A DNA stretch of 34,081 nt from an uncultured Clostridium sp. (GTDB taxonomy: Bacteria; Bacillota; Clostridia; TANB77; CAG-508): assembly GCA_947648215.1 (NCBI GenBank), contig CANSMW010000019.1:1-34081 (forward strand). The letters are read 5' to 3'. Under the pieces are notes generated by a model. The model was given only the letters and a program-made list of their open reading frames with translations, searched no databases and was not told the origin of the DNA. Below are positions 19,357 through 28,634 of this stretch, piece by piece. A program made the position numbers and the translations under genes. Position 1 is the stretch's first letter; the number at the start of each line of letters is the position of its first letter.

Positions 19357-20758
19357 TCACCCAATGGCTCCCTCTAGTTCCAAATTGATAAGATTATTCA
19401 TTTCTACTGCATATTCGACTGGTAATTCTTTTGAAATCGGATAGGCAAATCCTCTTACTATCATTGCTTTTGCGTCTTCTTCGGATAGTCCTCTACTCAT
19501 TAGATAAAAAATCGTTTTATCACTAATTTTTCCGATTTTGGCTTCGTGTGAGAATTCGACTTCATCAGTCCTTATGTCATTTACTGGTATGGTATCGGAA
19601 ATGGACTTATCGTCTAGCATAAGGGATTCACAAGATACGCTCGATTTTGAGCCTTCTGCATTTTCGTTTATGCGAACCAAGGAACGATAGGTGCATTTTC
19701 CTCCATTTTTGGAAATGGATTTGGCATTTACGACACTTGAGGTATTTTTGGCATTGTGAATGACTTTAAAGCCATTATCTAAATTTTGTCCTCCTCCTGC
19801 AAAGGAAATTCCAGTATATTCGGATTTTGCTCCTTCTCCATTTAAAATACTCATTGGGTATAGCATCGAGATTTTCGAACCAAAGGAACCGTGATACCCA
19901 GTCCATTTTTGCATTTTTTCCAACAATGGCTTTTTTGGTATTTAGATTTAGCATGTTTTTGGACCAGTTTTCAATGGTAGAATAGCGTAAATAGGCATTG
20001 TCTTTTACATATAATTCTACACAACCTGCATGTAGATTTACTTTGTTATATTTTGGAGCACTACATCCTTCAATAAAGTGAAGGCTTGCTCCTTCGTCTA
20101 CAATAATAAGGGTATGTTCAAATTGTCCAGATTCTGGGGAATTTAAACGAAAATAGGATTGTAAAGGGATGTCTACTTTTACGCCTTTTGGTACATATAC
20201 AAAAGACCCACCTGACCACACGGCTCCATGTAGGGCTACAAATTTATGGTCATGTACTGGTACGCATTTCATAAAATGTTCTTTTACTAAATCTGGGTAT
20301 TTTTTTAAGGCACTTTCCATATCCGTATAAATAACACCTTGCTTAATTAATTCCTGTTTCATACTATGGTAGACTACTTCGGAATCATACTGTGCTCCTA
20401 CTCCTGCTAGCGACTCTTTTTCCGCTTCTGGAATCCCTAGTTTATCAAAGGTGTTTTTAATGTCTTCTGGCACATCTTCCCAAGATGTATTTAAGTTTGT
20501 TTTTGGCTTTACATAGGTTGCAATTTCATTCATGTCTAGTTCTGATAAATCTGGCCCCCATGTAGGAAGTTCTAAGCTGTTATATACTTCTAACGCCTTC
20601 ATACGAAACTCTTTCATCCATTTTGGGTCATCTTTTTGTTTGGAAATTTCTTCTATAATTTCAGGCGTTAACCCTTTTTTTATTTTAAAATCATAATCGT
20701 CTTGATTTTTGATGTCATAGATATTACGATTAATTTCATCTAATTTTGTTTTACTCAT
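19357..20758 (-). CDS. sufB: Fe-S assembly protein SufB; +1 shift at CGG (19889-19891)
   Basis: SufB scaffold subunit. The first ORF runs through VHDHKFVALHGAVWSGGSFVY and VGKNAKMDWVS, then derails. Frame TCA CGG T at 19889-19891, with the C skipped, gives KMDWVSGSFGSKISMLYP, matching the family pattern W(V/I)xGxxGSK. The joined protein is 466 residues, the usual SufB size. It continues through SFAGGGQNLDNG and the cysteine strand GKCTYRSLVRI to the C-terminal EVEFSHEAKIGKISDK. 1402 bases minus 1 is divisible by 3. The SufB2C2 or SufBC2D complex depends on sufC, whose frame is also broken by CGG. Confidence 0.95.
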
Positions 20759-20778
20759 TCTCGTTTCCTTTCACTATA

Positions 20779-20807
20779 TTGTAATGTCACATAATTTGTG
20801 TTATAAT
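20779..20807 (+). promoter_or_regulatory. promoter of the small membrane-protein gene
   Basis: TTGTAA (20779-20784), 17-base spacer, TATAAT (20802-20807), pointing right, opposite to the suf operon. Confidence 0.6.
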
Positions 20808-20845
20808 GATTAATGCATTAACATAATTCTACAGGAGGTACCAAT

Positions 20846-21049
20846 ATGGCTGAATTCTTTGGAAGTGCGTTTGTCGCAGGCATTGTTGTATTTGCTGTTG
20901 TTGTTTTTTTAATAGGCACACCATTTACGCTTTTTTTAATCGCTTATGCGATTGAGGAAAAAGCAACTGCAATAGAAAAACATGCAAAATCAATGTCAAA
21001 AACTGCTACTGCCCTTGAAGAAATTAGCAAATGTATTACCCAAAGCTAG
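20846..21049 (+). CDS. small membrane protein on the opposite strand within the suf operon
   Basis: 67 residues: one long hydrophobic stretch (about residues 8-36, FVAGIVVFAVVVFLIGTPFT...) followed by a short amphipathic helix (EEKATAIEKHAKSMSKTATA) likely on the cytoplasmic face. Perfect AGGAGG ribosome binding site and an own promoter at 20779-20807. It sits between sufB (start 20758) and sufC (stop 21070) on the other strand, so either it was inserted into the operon or sufC and sufBD are separate transcripts. Function unknown. Confidence 0.7.
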   Translation: MAEFFGSAFVAGIVVFAVVVFLIGTPFTLFLIAYAIEEKATAIEKHAKSMSKTATALEEISKCITQS

Positions 21050-21075
21050 CTATTCATTTAGCTGGCTTTTTATTT
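21042..21075. terminator. terminator between the small + gene and sufC
   Basis: AAGCTAGC, ten-base loop, GCTGGCTT followed by TTTATTTAT; overlaps the stop of the small rightward gene and extends into the 3' end of sufC. One G-T pair in the stem. Confidence 0.6.
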
Positions 21076-21808
21076 ATATCTTCCATACCCATTCTCTTCA
21101 ATTTCTTTTGCAAGCTCTGCACTGCCTGTTTTTACAATTTGCCCATTTACTAGTATGTGTACATAGTCTACTTTTAGACTGTGCAGAATTTTGGTATTGT
21201 GGGTAATGATTAGCACAGCATTTTTGTTGGTTTTAAACATTTCTATTCCTTTGGATACGGTTTTAATGGCATCAACATCTAAACCAGAATCGGTTTCATC
21301 TAGTATGGCAAGTTTTGGGTTTAGGGTTAGCATTTGTAGGATTTCGTTTTTCTTTTTTTCTCCTCCGGAAAAACCGACATTTAGGCTTCTTTCCATATTT
21401 TTTGGGTTCATGTTTAATTCTTTCATGGAATTTTCTAGTTCTTTTTTAAATTCAAATATTTTGACTGGTTTCCCAGTTATTTTATTTTTGGCGTATTTTA
21501 GGAAATTGGTGACACTGACTCCTGGGATTTCTTCTGGTGATTGAAAAGACATGAAAATTCCTTTTCTTGCAATTTCGTCGGTTTTTAAATGGGTAATGTC
21601 TTCTTCTTCTAATAAAATATTTCCTCTATTTTTGGTATACATCGGGTTATTTAAAATGGCATTTGCGGTTGTGGTTTTTCCGAGAACCATTTGGTCCCAT
21701 AATGACATGAATTTCCCCTTTGTTTACTGTTAAGTTAATTCCTTTTAGTATTTCTTTTTCCCCAGCGTTTACGGATAGGTCTTTTATTTCTAATAATTGT
21801 TTGCTCAT
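21070..21808 (-). CDS. sufC: Fe-S assembly ATPase SufC; +1 shift at CGG (21680-21682)
   Basis: ABC-type ATPase of the SufBCD complex. True start is ATG 21808 ([30 protein letters not shown]), upstream of the apparent ORF start. In frame GGT TCT CGG A at 21680-21682, skipping the C turns nonsense into [17 protein letters not shown], the Walker A P-loop. The joined product is 245 residues, normal for SufC. Further motifs: Q-loop [14 protein letters not shown], signature [13 protein letters not shown], Walker [17 protein letters not shown]-loop THNTKIL. Without the shift there is no P-loop at all, so Fe-S assembly would fail. Confidence 0.95.
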
Positions 21809-21839
21809 GTTACAATCCTTTCTTGTTTTTTAAATTTCC

Positions 21840-21987
21840 GAAGAGAAACACTTTCCTTTGTGAAAAGCTCCGTTCTCCAAGGCGTTTTCGATTGTGCCTT
21901 TTTAAATTTTAGAGACACACTATTCTTTTGTATGTGAATAACTTTTGTAGGTCGAACTCGTTTTCACAAAGGAAAGTGTTTCTCTTC
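21840..21987. repeat. long hairpin, perfect 27-bp stem, 94-base loop
   Basis: Arms 21840-21866 and 21961-21987 are exact reverse complements (GAAGAGAAACACTTTCCTTT...). Lies between the DtxR-type gene and sufC. The loop ends carry GCTCCGTTCTCC and GGTCGAACTCG; similar strings occur, in the opposite order, in the loop at 15933-15982. Confidence 0.85.
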
Positions 21988-22002
21988 TAGTTTGAGGCTG
22001 TT

Positions 22003-22449
22003 TTATTTTTTTAAAGTTCTTCTTGCACAATTTCTACATTTTTCTTTTGCAATATCGTAGTTACAGTCTAGATTTGTTAACCCTAGTACTTTGTGGACAT
22101 ATTTGGCAAGTTCACTTACTGTGCTATCTGTTATTGCAGACTTCATTTTTTCTGCTTCTTTTATAGCCTCTTCGGTTTGTAGATTTAACACATCTTTTAA
22201 AAATACATACACAATGTCGTAGGCTTCTAATGCCTTTCTTGCTAAGTCTTCTGCTTCTTTTGTTAGTTCGATTGTACCATAGGCTTCATAATTTAGTAAG
22301 TTTTCTTTTTTTAGTTGGTTGATTGCCTTATTTACACTAGGCTTTGTGCAATTCATTTTTTCTGCAATATCGGTTACTCGTATTTTTCCATTTTGCTTTT
22401 TTAATACATACATCGTTTTTAAATATTCTTCTAATGCTTTTGATATCAT
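22003..22449 (-). CDS. DtxR-family transcriptional regulator with a C-terminal cysteine cluster
   Basis: 148 residues. The N-terminal winged helix (YLKTMYVLKKQNGKIRVTDI, helix-turn-helix to about 55) and dimerisation helices follow the DtxR/MntR plan. The usual metal ligands are absent: the positions of the conserved His and Glu in the dimer helices read EAYDIVYVFL and EKMKSAIT. Instead there are C34 in the recognition-helix region and a C-terminal C129-x8-C138-x2-C141. Upstream of the suf genes, this suggests sensing of Fe-S cluster status rather than free metal, analogous to IscR or SufR; that is inference. The promoter (22489-22517) is followed by a palindrome suited to autorepression. Confidence 0.8.
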   Translation of the reverse strand: MISKALEEYLKTMYVLKKQNGKIRVTDIAEKMNCTKPSVNKAINQLKKENLLNYEAYGTIELTKEAEDLARKALEAYDIVYVFLKDVLNLQTEEAIKEAEKMKSAITDSTVSELAKYVHKVLGLTNLDCNYDIAKEKCRNCARRTLKK

Positions 22450-22472
22450 TTTCTTTCTTCCTTTTTTAAAAA

Positions 22473-22517
22473 GTTAGCTTCGGTTAACATTATATTATGC
22501 TTTTCCCCGTTTGTCAA
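22473..22517 (-). promoter_or_regulatory. consensus promoter and palindromic operator of the DtxR-type gene
   Basis: Leftward TTGACA (22512-22517), 17-base spacer, TATAAT (22489-22494), then the imperfect palindrome GTTAACCGAAGCTAAC (22488 to 22473) across the start-site region. GTTAnC...GnTAAC half-sites recall DtxR-type boxes. A repressor bound there would block transcription of its own gene and possibly of the suf genes downstream. Confidence 0.7.
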
Positions 22518-22573
22518 GAAAAACAGCAACTTTTTTATCATCGTAAGCCTATTTCTTCCTCTAAGTAGCGTGA

Positions 22574-22683
22574 ATGTAGAAACATAATTTATTTTTGTAA
22601 TGAAGACCCGACAGCCCATTGAGGCGTGGACAGACCCGTGAGCTTGGAGGGCGAAATGGAAAAAATAAATTATGTTTCTACAT
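22574..22683. repeat. long hairpin, perfect 23-bp stem, 64-base GC-rich loop
   Basis: Arms 22574-22596 and 22661-22683 are exact reverse complements (ATGTAGAAACATAATTTATT...). The loop contains GACCCGACAGCCCATTGAGG and is far richer in G+C than the flanks. Lies between the Spo0A-like gene and the DtxR-type promoter. Confidence 0.85.
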
Positions 22684-22709
22684 GGAAGCGGACTATAGCC
22701 TCTTATTTT

Positions 22710-23462
22710 CTACCCCCTCTCTTGCTTTCTCTCCTCTTCGTATTCTAGCTTGTCCCTTATTTTTTCTGCAATGGTACCAATAAAACGTTTTGGTGTTACC
22801 TCTTCTTCTTCTACCACATAAAAATACGATTTTATTAACTTTGTGCTAGTGAACCTTTTTATGGAACGAACCATTTTTTCAATTGTCCATTTTACATTTT
22901 TCTCATTAATCCCTTCTCTTTTGCCTGCCATAATATGGTACAAACCATGTGTCATGTCCTTTAGTAAAGTTTCGTCTTCTAAAGAAAGTAGAACTGCTTC
23001 TACTATATACTTATATCCTTTGGTGGTTACATCAATATCAAATTTACGTAGTTCCCCTTTAACCATATCTTCTTTGGTTTTTGGCATGGTTTCATTGATG
23101 ATTTTTTCAATCGTATGAATAATGCGATTAAATGGAAATGGCTTGTACAAAGTAGTGTAAAAATAGCTACTATATTTTTGCAATCGATGGACTAGCTTAC
23201 CTTGTCCACTAATAGCGATGATGTAAGGTAATGGTCTTTTACGCCTTTTTAAATTTCGGAATATTTCAAAAGCATCTTCACTTTTAATTTCAAAATCCAA
23301 CACTAAAATATCCTCTTGGTCTAAATCGGACACCCTTTCCATTGCCTCTTTACTATTAACTGCTAAACTTGATAAGTACAATTTTGCTTCTTTTGCCATT
23401 AAATAATTCCATACTTTTCTAGTAAATTCCATATTCTCTTGTAAAATAATTAATCGATTCAT
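22710..23462 (-). CDS. Spo0A-like response regulator with a degenerate receiver
   Basis: 250 residues. N-terminal receiver-like domain: D56 in ILVLDFEIKSED at the phospho-acceptor position and K107 in LYKPF are kept, but the acidic pair near the N-terminus is replaced by QEN (E9). After about 130 there is a Spo0A-type DNA-binding domain: VTTKGYKYIVEAVLLSLEDE, then HGLYHIMAGKREGINEKNVK with the ERAIRHAIE-like helix as WTIEKMVRSI. True Spo0A has a stronger acidic pocket, so this is a paralogue or a divergent master regulator. RBS GGGGGA before ATG 23462. Downstream of the ABC pair's terminator. Confidence 0.75.
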   Translation of the reverse strand: MNRLIILQENMEFTRKVWNYLMAKEAKLYLSSLAVNSKEAMERVSDLDQEDILVLDFEIKSEDAFEIFRNLKRRKRPLPYIIAISGQGKLVHRLQKYSSYFYTTLYKPFPFNRIIHTIEKIINETMPKTKEDMVKGELRKFDIDVTTKGYKYIVEAVLLSLEDETLLKDMTHGLYHIMAGKREGINEKNVKWTIEKMVRSIKRFTSTKLIKSYFYVVEEEEVTPKRFIGTIAEKIRDKLEYEEERKQERG

Positions 23463-23606
23463 AAAAAAATTCCCCCTATATTTTTCCCTTCACTATATAA
23501 GAGTCATTTTTTTACCATTTATTCACAAAAAAATGCAATTTTTTTTAATTTTTTTCAAATTCCGACAAAATTTAAACAAATTTTCGTGTTTGTTTTGTTT
23601 GATATA

Positions 23607-23635
23607 AAAGAGGTTGTGCCTTATACAACCTCTTT
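23607..23635. terminator. bidirectional terminator after the tandem ABC transporters
   Basis: AAAGAGGTTGT, seven-base loop, ACAACCTCTTT, followed leftward by TTTATATC. Lies about 30 bases past the +1-frame stop codon of the ABC gene (23665). Confidence 0.85.
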
Positions 23636-23664
23636 AAAAATTTTTTTAAATTTTTTTCATTTTT

Positions 23665-26132
23665 TTAATCAATCGCATTTCCACTTAAAATTTCTGCTGA
23701 TGTTTTTCTTAAGGTCTGAAATACTGGTAATAATCCGTACAGTAACATGAAATATAAATACAATTGCAATACTTATTTGCACTACCAATGGCGAAAATAC
23801 AAACTGGTCCGAAAAGTAAATGCTATTTGTTAAGTGTTTTATAATATACGACATAAATGCAATTCCGGGAAGAGATACGAATAGGTCGATTGCTAAAATT
23901 TCTCCTAAAAACATTTTATAAAGGTCTGTTTTCTTTACACCAATGGCTCTTAAAATACCAACTTCCTTTTTCCTCGATAAAAACGAAGAACGAATCATTA
24001 AAAATATTTCGATTAAGGAGATGAGTAATATCACCATGGATATCGTAATGCTTGCAATTTTTTGTGGTCTCATTCTTTCCAAATAGGCGCTTTTGTCCTT
24101 TTCATAGATATCTTCAATATTTTGATGATTTTCCATAAAATAATTCATGGTTTTTTCCTTATTTTTTGGGCATATCGTTAGATTTTGGCTGTTTTCAATT
24201 ACTTGGTATTTTATGGTATTGGGATTGGTATAGTATTCGTCTTTTCCGTATTTATTTTCGTAATACCCTACTACTTTTAGTTTTTGTCCATTTACTTTAG
24301 CCTCAATGGTTTTGTTTAATTTCATTTCAGATGCATAGGTATGACTTACAATAATTTCGTAGTCATTATCTGGCATTCTTCCTTTTGTTAGGATAATTTC
24401 TTCTTCTACTAAATTGACATCTACTAGTTTTACCGTATTACTGCCTTGTTCTTGAAAGCTTTCTCTTGCTCCTTGCTGGCTCATGGCAAGCATATTTATA
24501 AAATTCTCTTTTGCTACGTAAATCGAAGGACTTTTGTTATCGGTAATTCCTACTATGGTAAAGAAAGGCATTTTTGTTTCATTACTACTTGTTGTATAAA
24601 ACATACTTCCTAAAGAAATTTGTCTTCCGATATATTGTTCTTTTGTCGTAATTCCTAATTGTTTTGCTATTTGTGACCCATCGTATAAAATTCTATCTAA
24701 TACCATAGCATCTACTACAATTTCTTCCTTATTTTGTGGCATTCTTCCTTTTATTAGCTCTTCTGGTTGTAAGCGGTGAAGGGCTACCACAGAGGCTACT
24801 ATCTCTTGCTCGGCTCTTGCTGTTTGGTAATAATCTGGATATTCTATTTGAAAACTCATTTTCGAATCACCCGGTAAAATATAATCGATAAAGTCTAAAT
24901 TTTCATATGCCAAGTAATCTGCTACGCTATTTTTAAAAGAGACCACACTCATATAATCTCGGTTGGTAGAAATGAATTTCTCATCTTTTATCTGCATAGT
25001 TCCAAAAATACTGCTAATGGCATATACCATAAACATACCCGAAATAAAAAATCCTAATAACAGTATTTTCTTTAAGGCGGAATACTGAAATAACTTTTTT
25101 CCCCCTTCAAAAATGCTTTGAACAAAGTGATAAACGGAAGCATATCTCTTTTTATATTGGTCATTTAAAATATCCTCTGTATTAAAACAATACGTTTCGT
25201 ATATTTCTTTTGACATTTTCTTATAATGGTCATCGATTAATTCTAAGCCCTCATCTTCACCTGCAACCTCTATTCTTTTATCGGACTTTATATAGATATT
25301 TCCATTCTTTAGCGCTACGGTAAGCTTCACTTCTTCTTCATTTTCTGCATAGTATTCCATATGAATGTTTTCTTTGGTTATGGTTTGATGATAAGGCATA
25401 TCTTTTAAGTAGATATTATGATACATTTGGTAATCTAGTTCTTTTTCATTTCTATTTGCCTCATCGGAAACAATCTTGCCATCTACCACCTGAATAATTC
25501 GTGAGGCATAAAAGGTGGCTAGTTCTTTTTCATGAGTAACTAAAATAACCAACTTTTCTTTTGAAATACTTTTTATCATATTCATAATTTCAATCGTATT
25601 TTTGCTATCCAAATTTCCTGTTGGTTCGTCTGCAATAATGATGTTTGGATTTTTTACAATGGCACGAGCAATAGCTACTCTTTGTTTTTGCCCTCCAGAT
25701 AGCATCGTAGAAAGCCTATTTCGGTATGGGTACATGCCTAATACCTCTAGTACATAGTTTACTCGTTTTTCGATTTCTTCTTTTTTCTTCATTCCCATCA
25801 TTTTTAGCACAAGGGCTACGTTTTCATATACGGTAAGATGTGGTAATAAATGATAGTTTTGAAAGATATACCCAATTTTTAGGCTTCTTATTTTATCTTT
25901 TCTTGCATTTGGTACTTTGGTTATTTTTTTGCCATCAATATAAATATTGCCTTTTTGAACTTTGTCTAGTCCACCAATCGCATTTAGAAGAGTCGTCTTC
26001 CCGTGAACCTGAATTTCCCAAAATCGCTACTAGCCCTTTATCTGGTAGTTCCAAGGTAGTAGAATCGATGGCATGAATTTGATTTCTTTTATGACGATTA
26101 AAATATTTTTCTACATTTTCTAATGTTACCAT
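23665..26132 (-). CDS. ABC transporter, ATPase-FtsX permease fusion; two +1 shifts at CGG (26001-26003 and 23735-23737)
   Basis: 821 residues: MacB/LolD-type ATPase (1 to about 230), cytoplasmic linker, then an FtsX-type permease with one helix (about 275-295), a large external domain, and three C-terminal helices. Site 1: TCA CGG G; skipping the C gives ILGNSGSGKTTLLNAIGGLD (Walker A). Site 2 is cryptic: GTA CGG A near the end. The unshifted tail (VRIITSISDLKKNI...) is open to 23669 and looks acceptable, but the shifted one reads TVGLLPVFQTLRKTSAEILS, the hallmark FtsX-family C-terminus, to a stop at 23665. Signature LSGGQKQRVAIARA, Walker B IIIADEPTGNLD. RBS AGGAGG overlaps the upstream ABC gene. 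Likely peptide/antibiotic or lipoprotein handling. Confidence 0.88.
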
Positions 26133-26135
26133 ATT

Positions 26136-28464
26136 CTACACCTCCTCCTTATACGTATTCATAACCGATTTTTGGAATAGCTGTCTTGCATAACGGTTGG
26201 AAATAAGGAGCGATATGAAGATTAGTACCATATATAAAATTCCATAATCTTTTAGGTTTAAATAACGAATGAGGTCTTGTAAAAACGCTTGCTTTAAGAT
26301 ACCTTTTTGTAATAAGTAGCATCCTCCTAAAACAAGACCATAGGCAATGTGTAAAACAGTAATTAGTTCCATTCTTAATAATTGTTTTGCATTTTTTCTT
26401 GTTGCTCCTAGCATGCGAATGGTGGAATAGTACACATTTCTGGATTTTAGGATGATTTTTATAATAAAGTAGGATAAGAAAAATAGGCTAACAATTACTA
26501 CGATTACCATCACAAATCCAACCGCATTTCCAATTACTTCGGAGGCGTCTGAATAATTCACCAGTGTGTCTTTTATAAATAATGTCTTATAGCCTAACTG
26601 TTCTAAACTTTGCAGGGTTGCTTCTACGTTTTTTAAGTCTTGTACAAATACACTACTTTGGAAATTTCCTTTTTCAAATAAGGCATAATAGTCTTCTGGA
26701 TTTACATAGAAAGTAGAGGTATTTAGATTTTTTCCGTCAATTCCTAGTAGTGTTTTACTATTTTTTTCATGATAGATTTGGGTTATTTTTAGGATTATTT
26801 CTTCTTCAAAATATCGATTTTTGGCTCGGAGAATTAGGTTTTGGTTTTTGCAATTTTTCTTTTTTGTCATACTGTTTAAACCTTCAAACCCATATACACT
26901 GCCACTTGGTACTCTTTTATTAGGAATGACTCGGTATTGTCCTGTGGCTTTCATAATATGATTGTTAAATTCGACACTTAGCTCACTATTGGCACTGTTC
27001 ATGATTTTTCTTGCAATATCTAATTTGTTTTTAGCGATATACATCGTACTGTTTTGGCTCCAATTGTTTTGTGTGTCTTTTAAGATAATTCCGACTACTT
27101 TTATTTTGTTTTCAAAGATTTCAATCCAGTTTCCCATATTTCTTATGATGTAGTCTTTGTTTAAGATGTTTTCTTCTATATAATCTTTTGGATAGAATTT
27201 TTCTGGTATTTCTAAAATAGCCTCTTCTTCGTTTTCTGGCATTCTTCCTAAATGTAATGTCAGGTTTTCTTCTATTTTCGAAAGTCTTGTTTGGAAACCA
27301 AAGTTATCGGTTTGTGTGATGACTTGTTGGTCTAACAATAAATCATTTTCGACAATGCTTTCTATATTGGGTAGTTGCCTGATAGCATCATAATCCTCTT
27401 TGGTAAGCATGGTTTCGTCTTTTTTCTTAATTACAATTCGTTTTTCATTGGTATCCACAAAATACTGGTTGGTTCCTAGTTTGGATTTTTCATATTCCTG
27501 TTTGGCAAGTGAGGAATAACCTCCTAGTACCGCTAATATTAGTACCACATAGACGGCTAGTAATAGTACAAATTTCGAAAAAATATTAAACGTGTTTCGA
27601 ATTCCCAAACGAATTTTGCTACCTATTTTCATGTGTTTTGACGGTGGGTTTGTTTGGGTACATACGTATTCTTCCCCTACAGGGTTTTGGGTTGCATTAT
27701 CGTTTATTTTCGTTTGGGGTTGGTATGTTTTAGTAAACACGACGTCTTCCTCTACAGGTATTCCTGTATTATCGTTTGTTTCGTTTTGGGAGATTTTTTT
27801 GTCTTCAATTACTTTTCCATCATGCATCATGATTTTTCTTGTTGCATAGGGTTCGGCTTGCTCATAATTGTGGGTTACCAAAATCATGAGCTTATTTTTC
27901 GATACCTCATGTAATAATGCCATAATATTTTCGGCTGACTTAGCGTCTAAATTTCCAGTTGGTTCATCGGCAACCAAAATGGGCGTATCTTTTACCAAAG
28001 CTCTTGCAATAGCAACCCTTTGCTTTTGCCCACCTGAAAGTTTCGATACTTTTGTATTTTTATATTTCATTAAATCGACTTTTTCAATAACATCTAAAAT
28101 CTTTTCTTTTACTTCCGATTTTTTATATCCATTTACCAATAACACAAGTTCAATGTTTTGGTAAACCGTATAACTATTGACCAAATTAAAACTTTGAAAA
28201 ATATTACCAATATACTTTTTTCGGTAATTCTCAAAATCAATCTCACGATATCCACTGGTTTCCTCGCCATTTACGTACATTTCGCCTTCTTCATACGTAT
28301 CTAACCCGAGAAAGCACATTTAATAAAGTTGATTTTCCACTACCACTCTCCCCTGTAATCACCACAAACTCACCCATATCGAGTGTTAAACTAACCTTGG
28401 AAAACCCACTTGCTACGGTATCTTTTCCATAATAAAACTTGGATACATTTTTTAATTCAATCAT
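26136..28464 (-). CDS. ABC transporter, ATPase-FtsX permease fusion; +1 shift at CGG (28306-28308)
   Basis: 775 residues from ATG 28464 (MIELKNVSKFYYGKDT, RBS AAGGGG). Walker A GESGSGKSTLLNVLS is followed by TCT CGG G; skipping the C gives VLSGLDTYEEGEMYVNGEE, the standard segment after the P-loop. The ATPase continues with Q-loop NIFQSFNLVNSYT, signature LSGGQKQRVAIARA, and Walker B ILVADEPTGNLD. Then a linker, an FtsX permease with a large external domain, and three C-terminal helices. Paralogue of the next gene, 3 bases away; the two fusions probably form one heterodimeric transporter. A -10 TATAAT at 28500-28505 may start the transcript. Confidence 0.88.
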
Positions 28465-28595
28465 ATTTTCCCCTTTATTCTTTTGTTTTTTACAAAATCA
28501 TTATATCATAAATTGGGGTTTGTGAAGTAATTTTGTTATGTTTTTTTACTTTTTATGATTGTTACGATACATAATCCAAGCTATATATTTTCTTT

Positions 28596-28630
28596 AAGAA
28601 CCCCCAGTCGCGGAGCGACTGGGGGTTCTT
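28596..28630. repeat. palindromic repeat, short perfect form
   Basis: AAGAACCCCCAGTCGC, GGA, GCGACTGGGGGTTCTT: a 16-bp perfect stem. Lies just downstream of the ligase stop codon (28635) and probably terminates that transcript. Confidence 0.9.
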
Positions 28631-28634
28631 ATTT

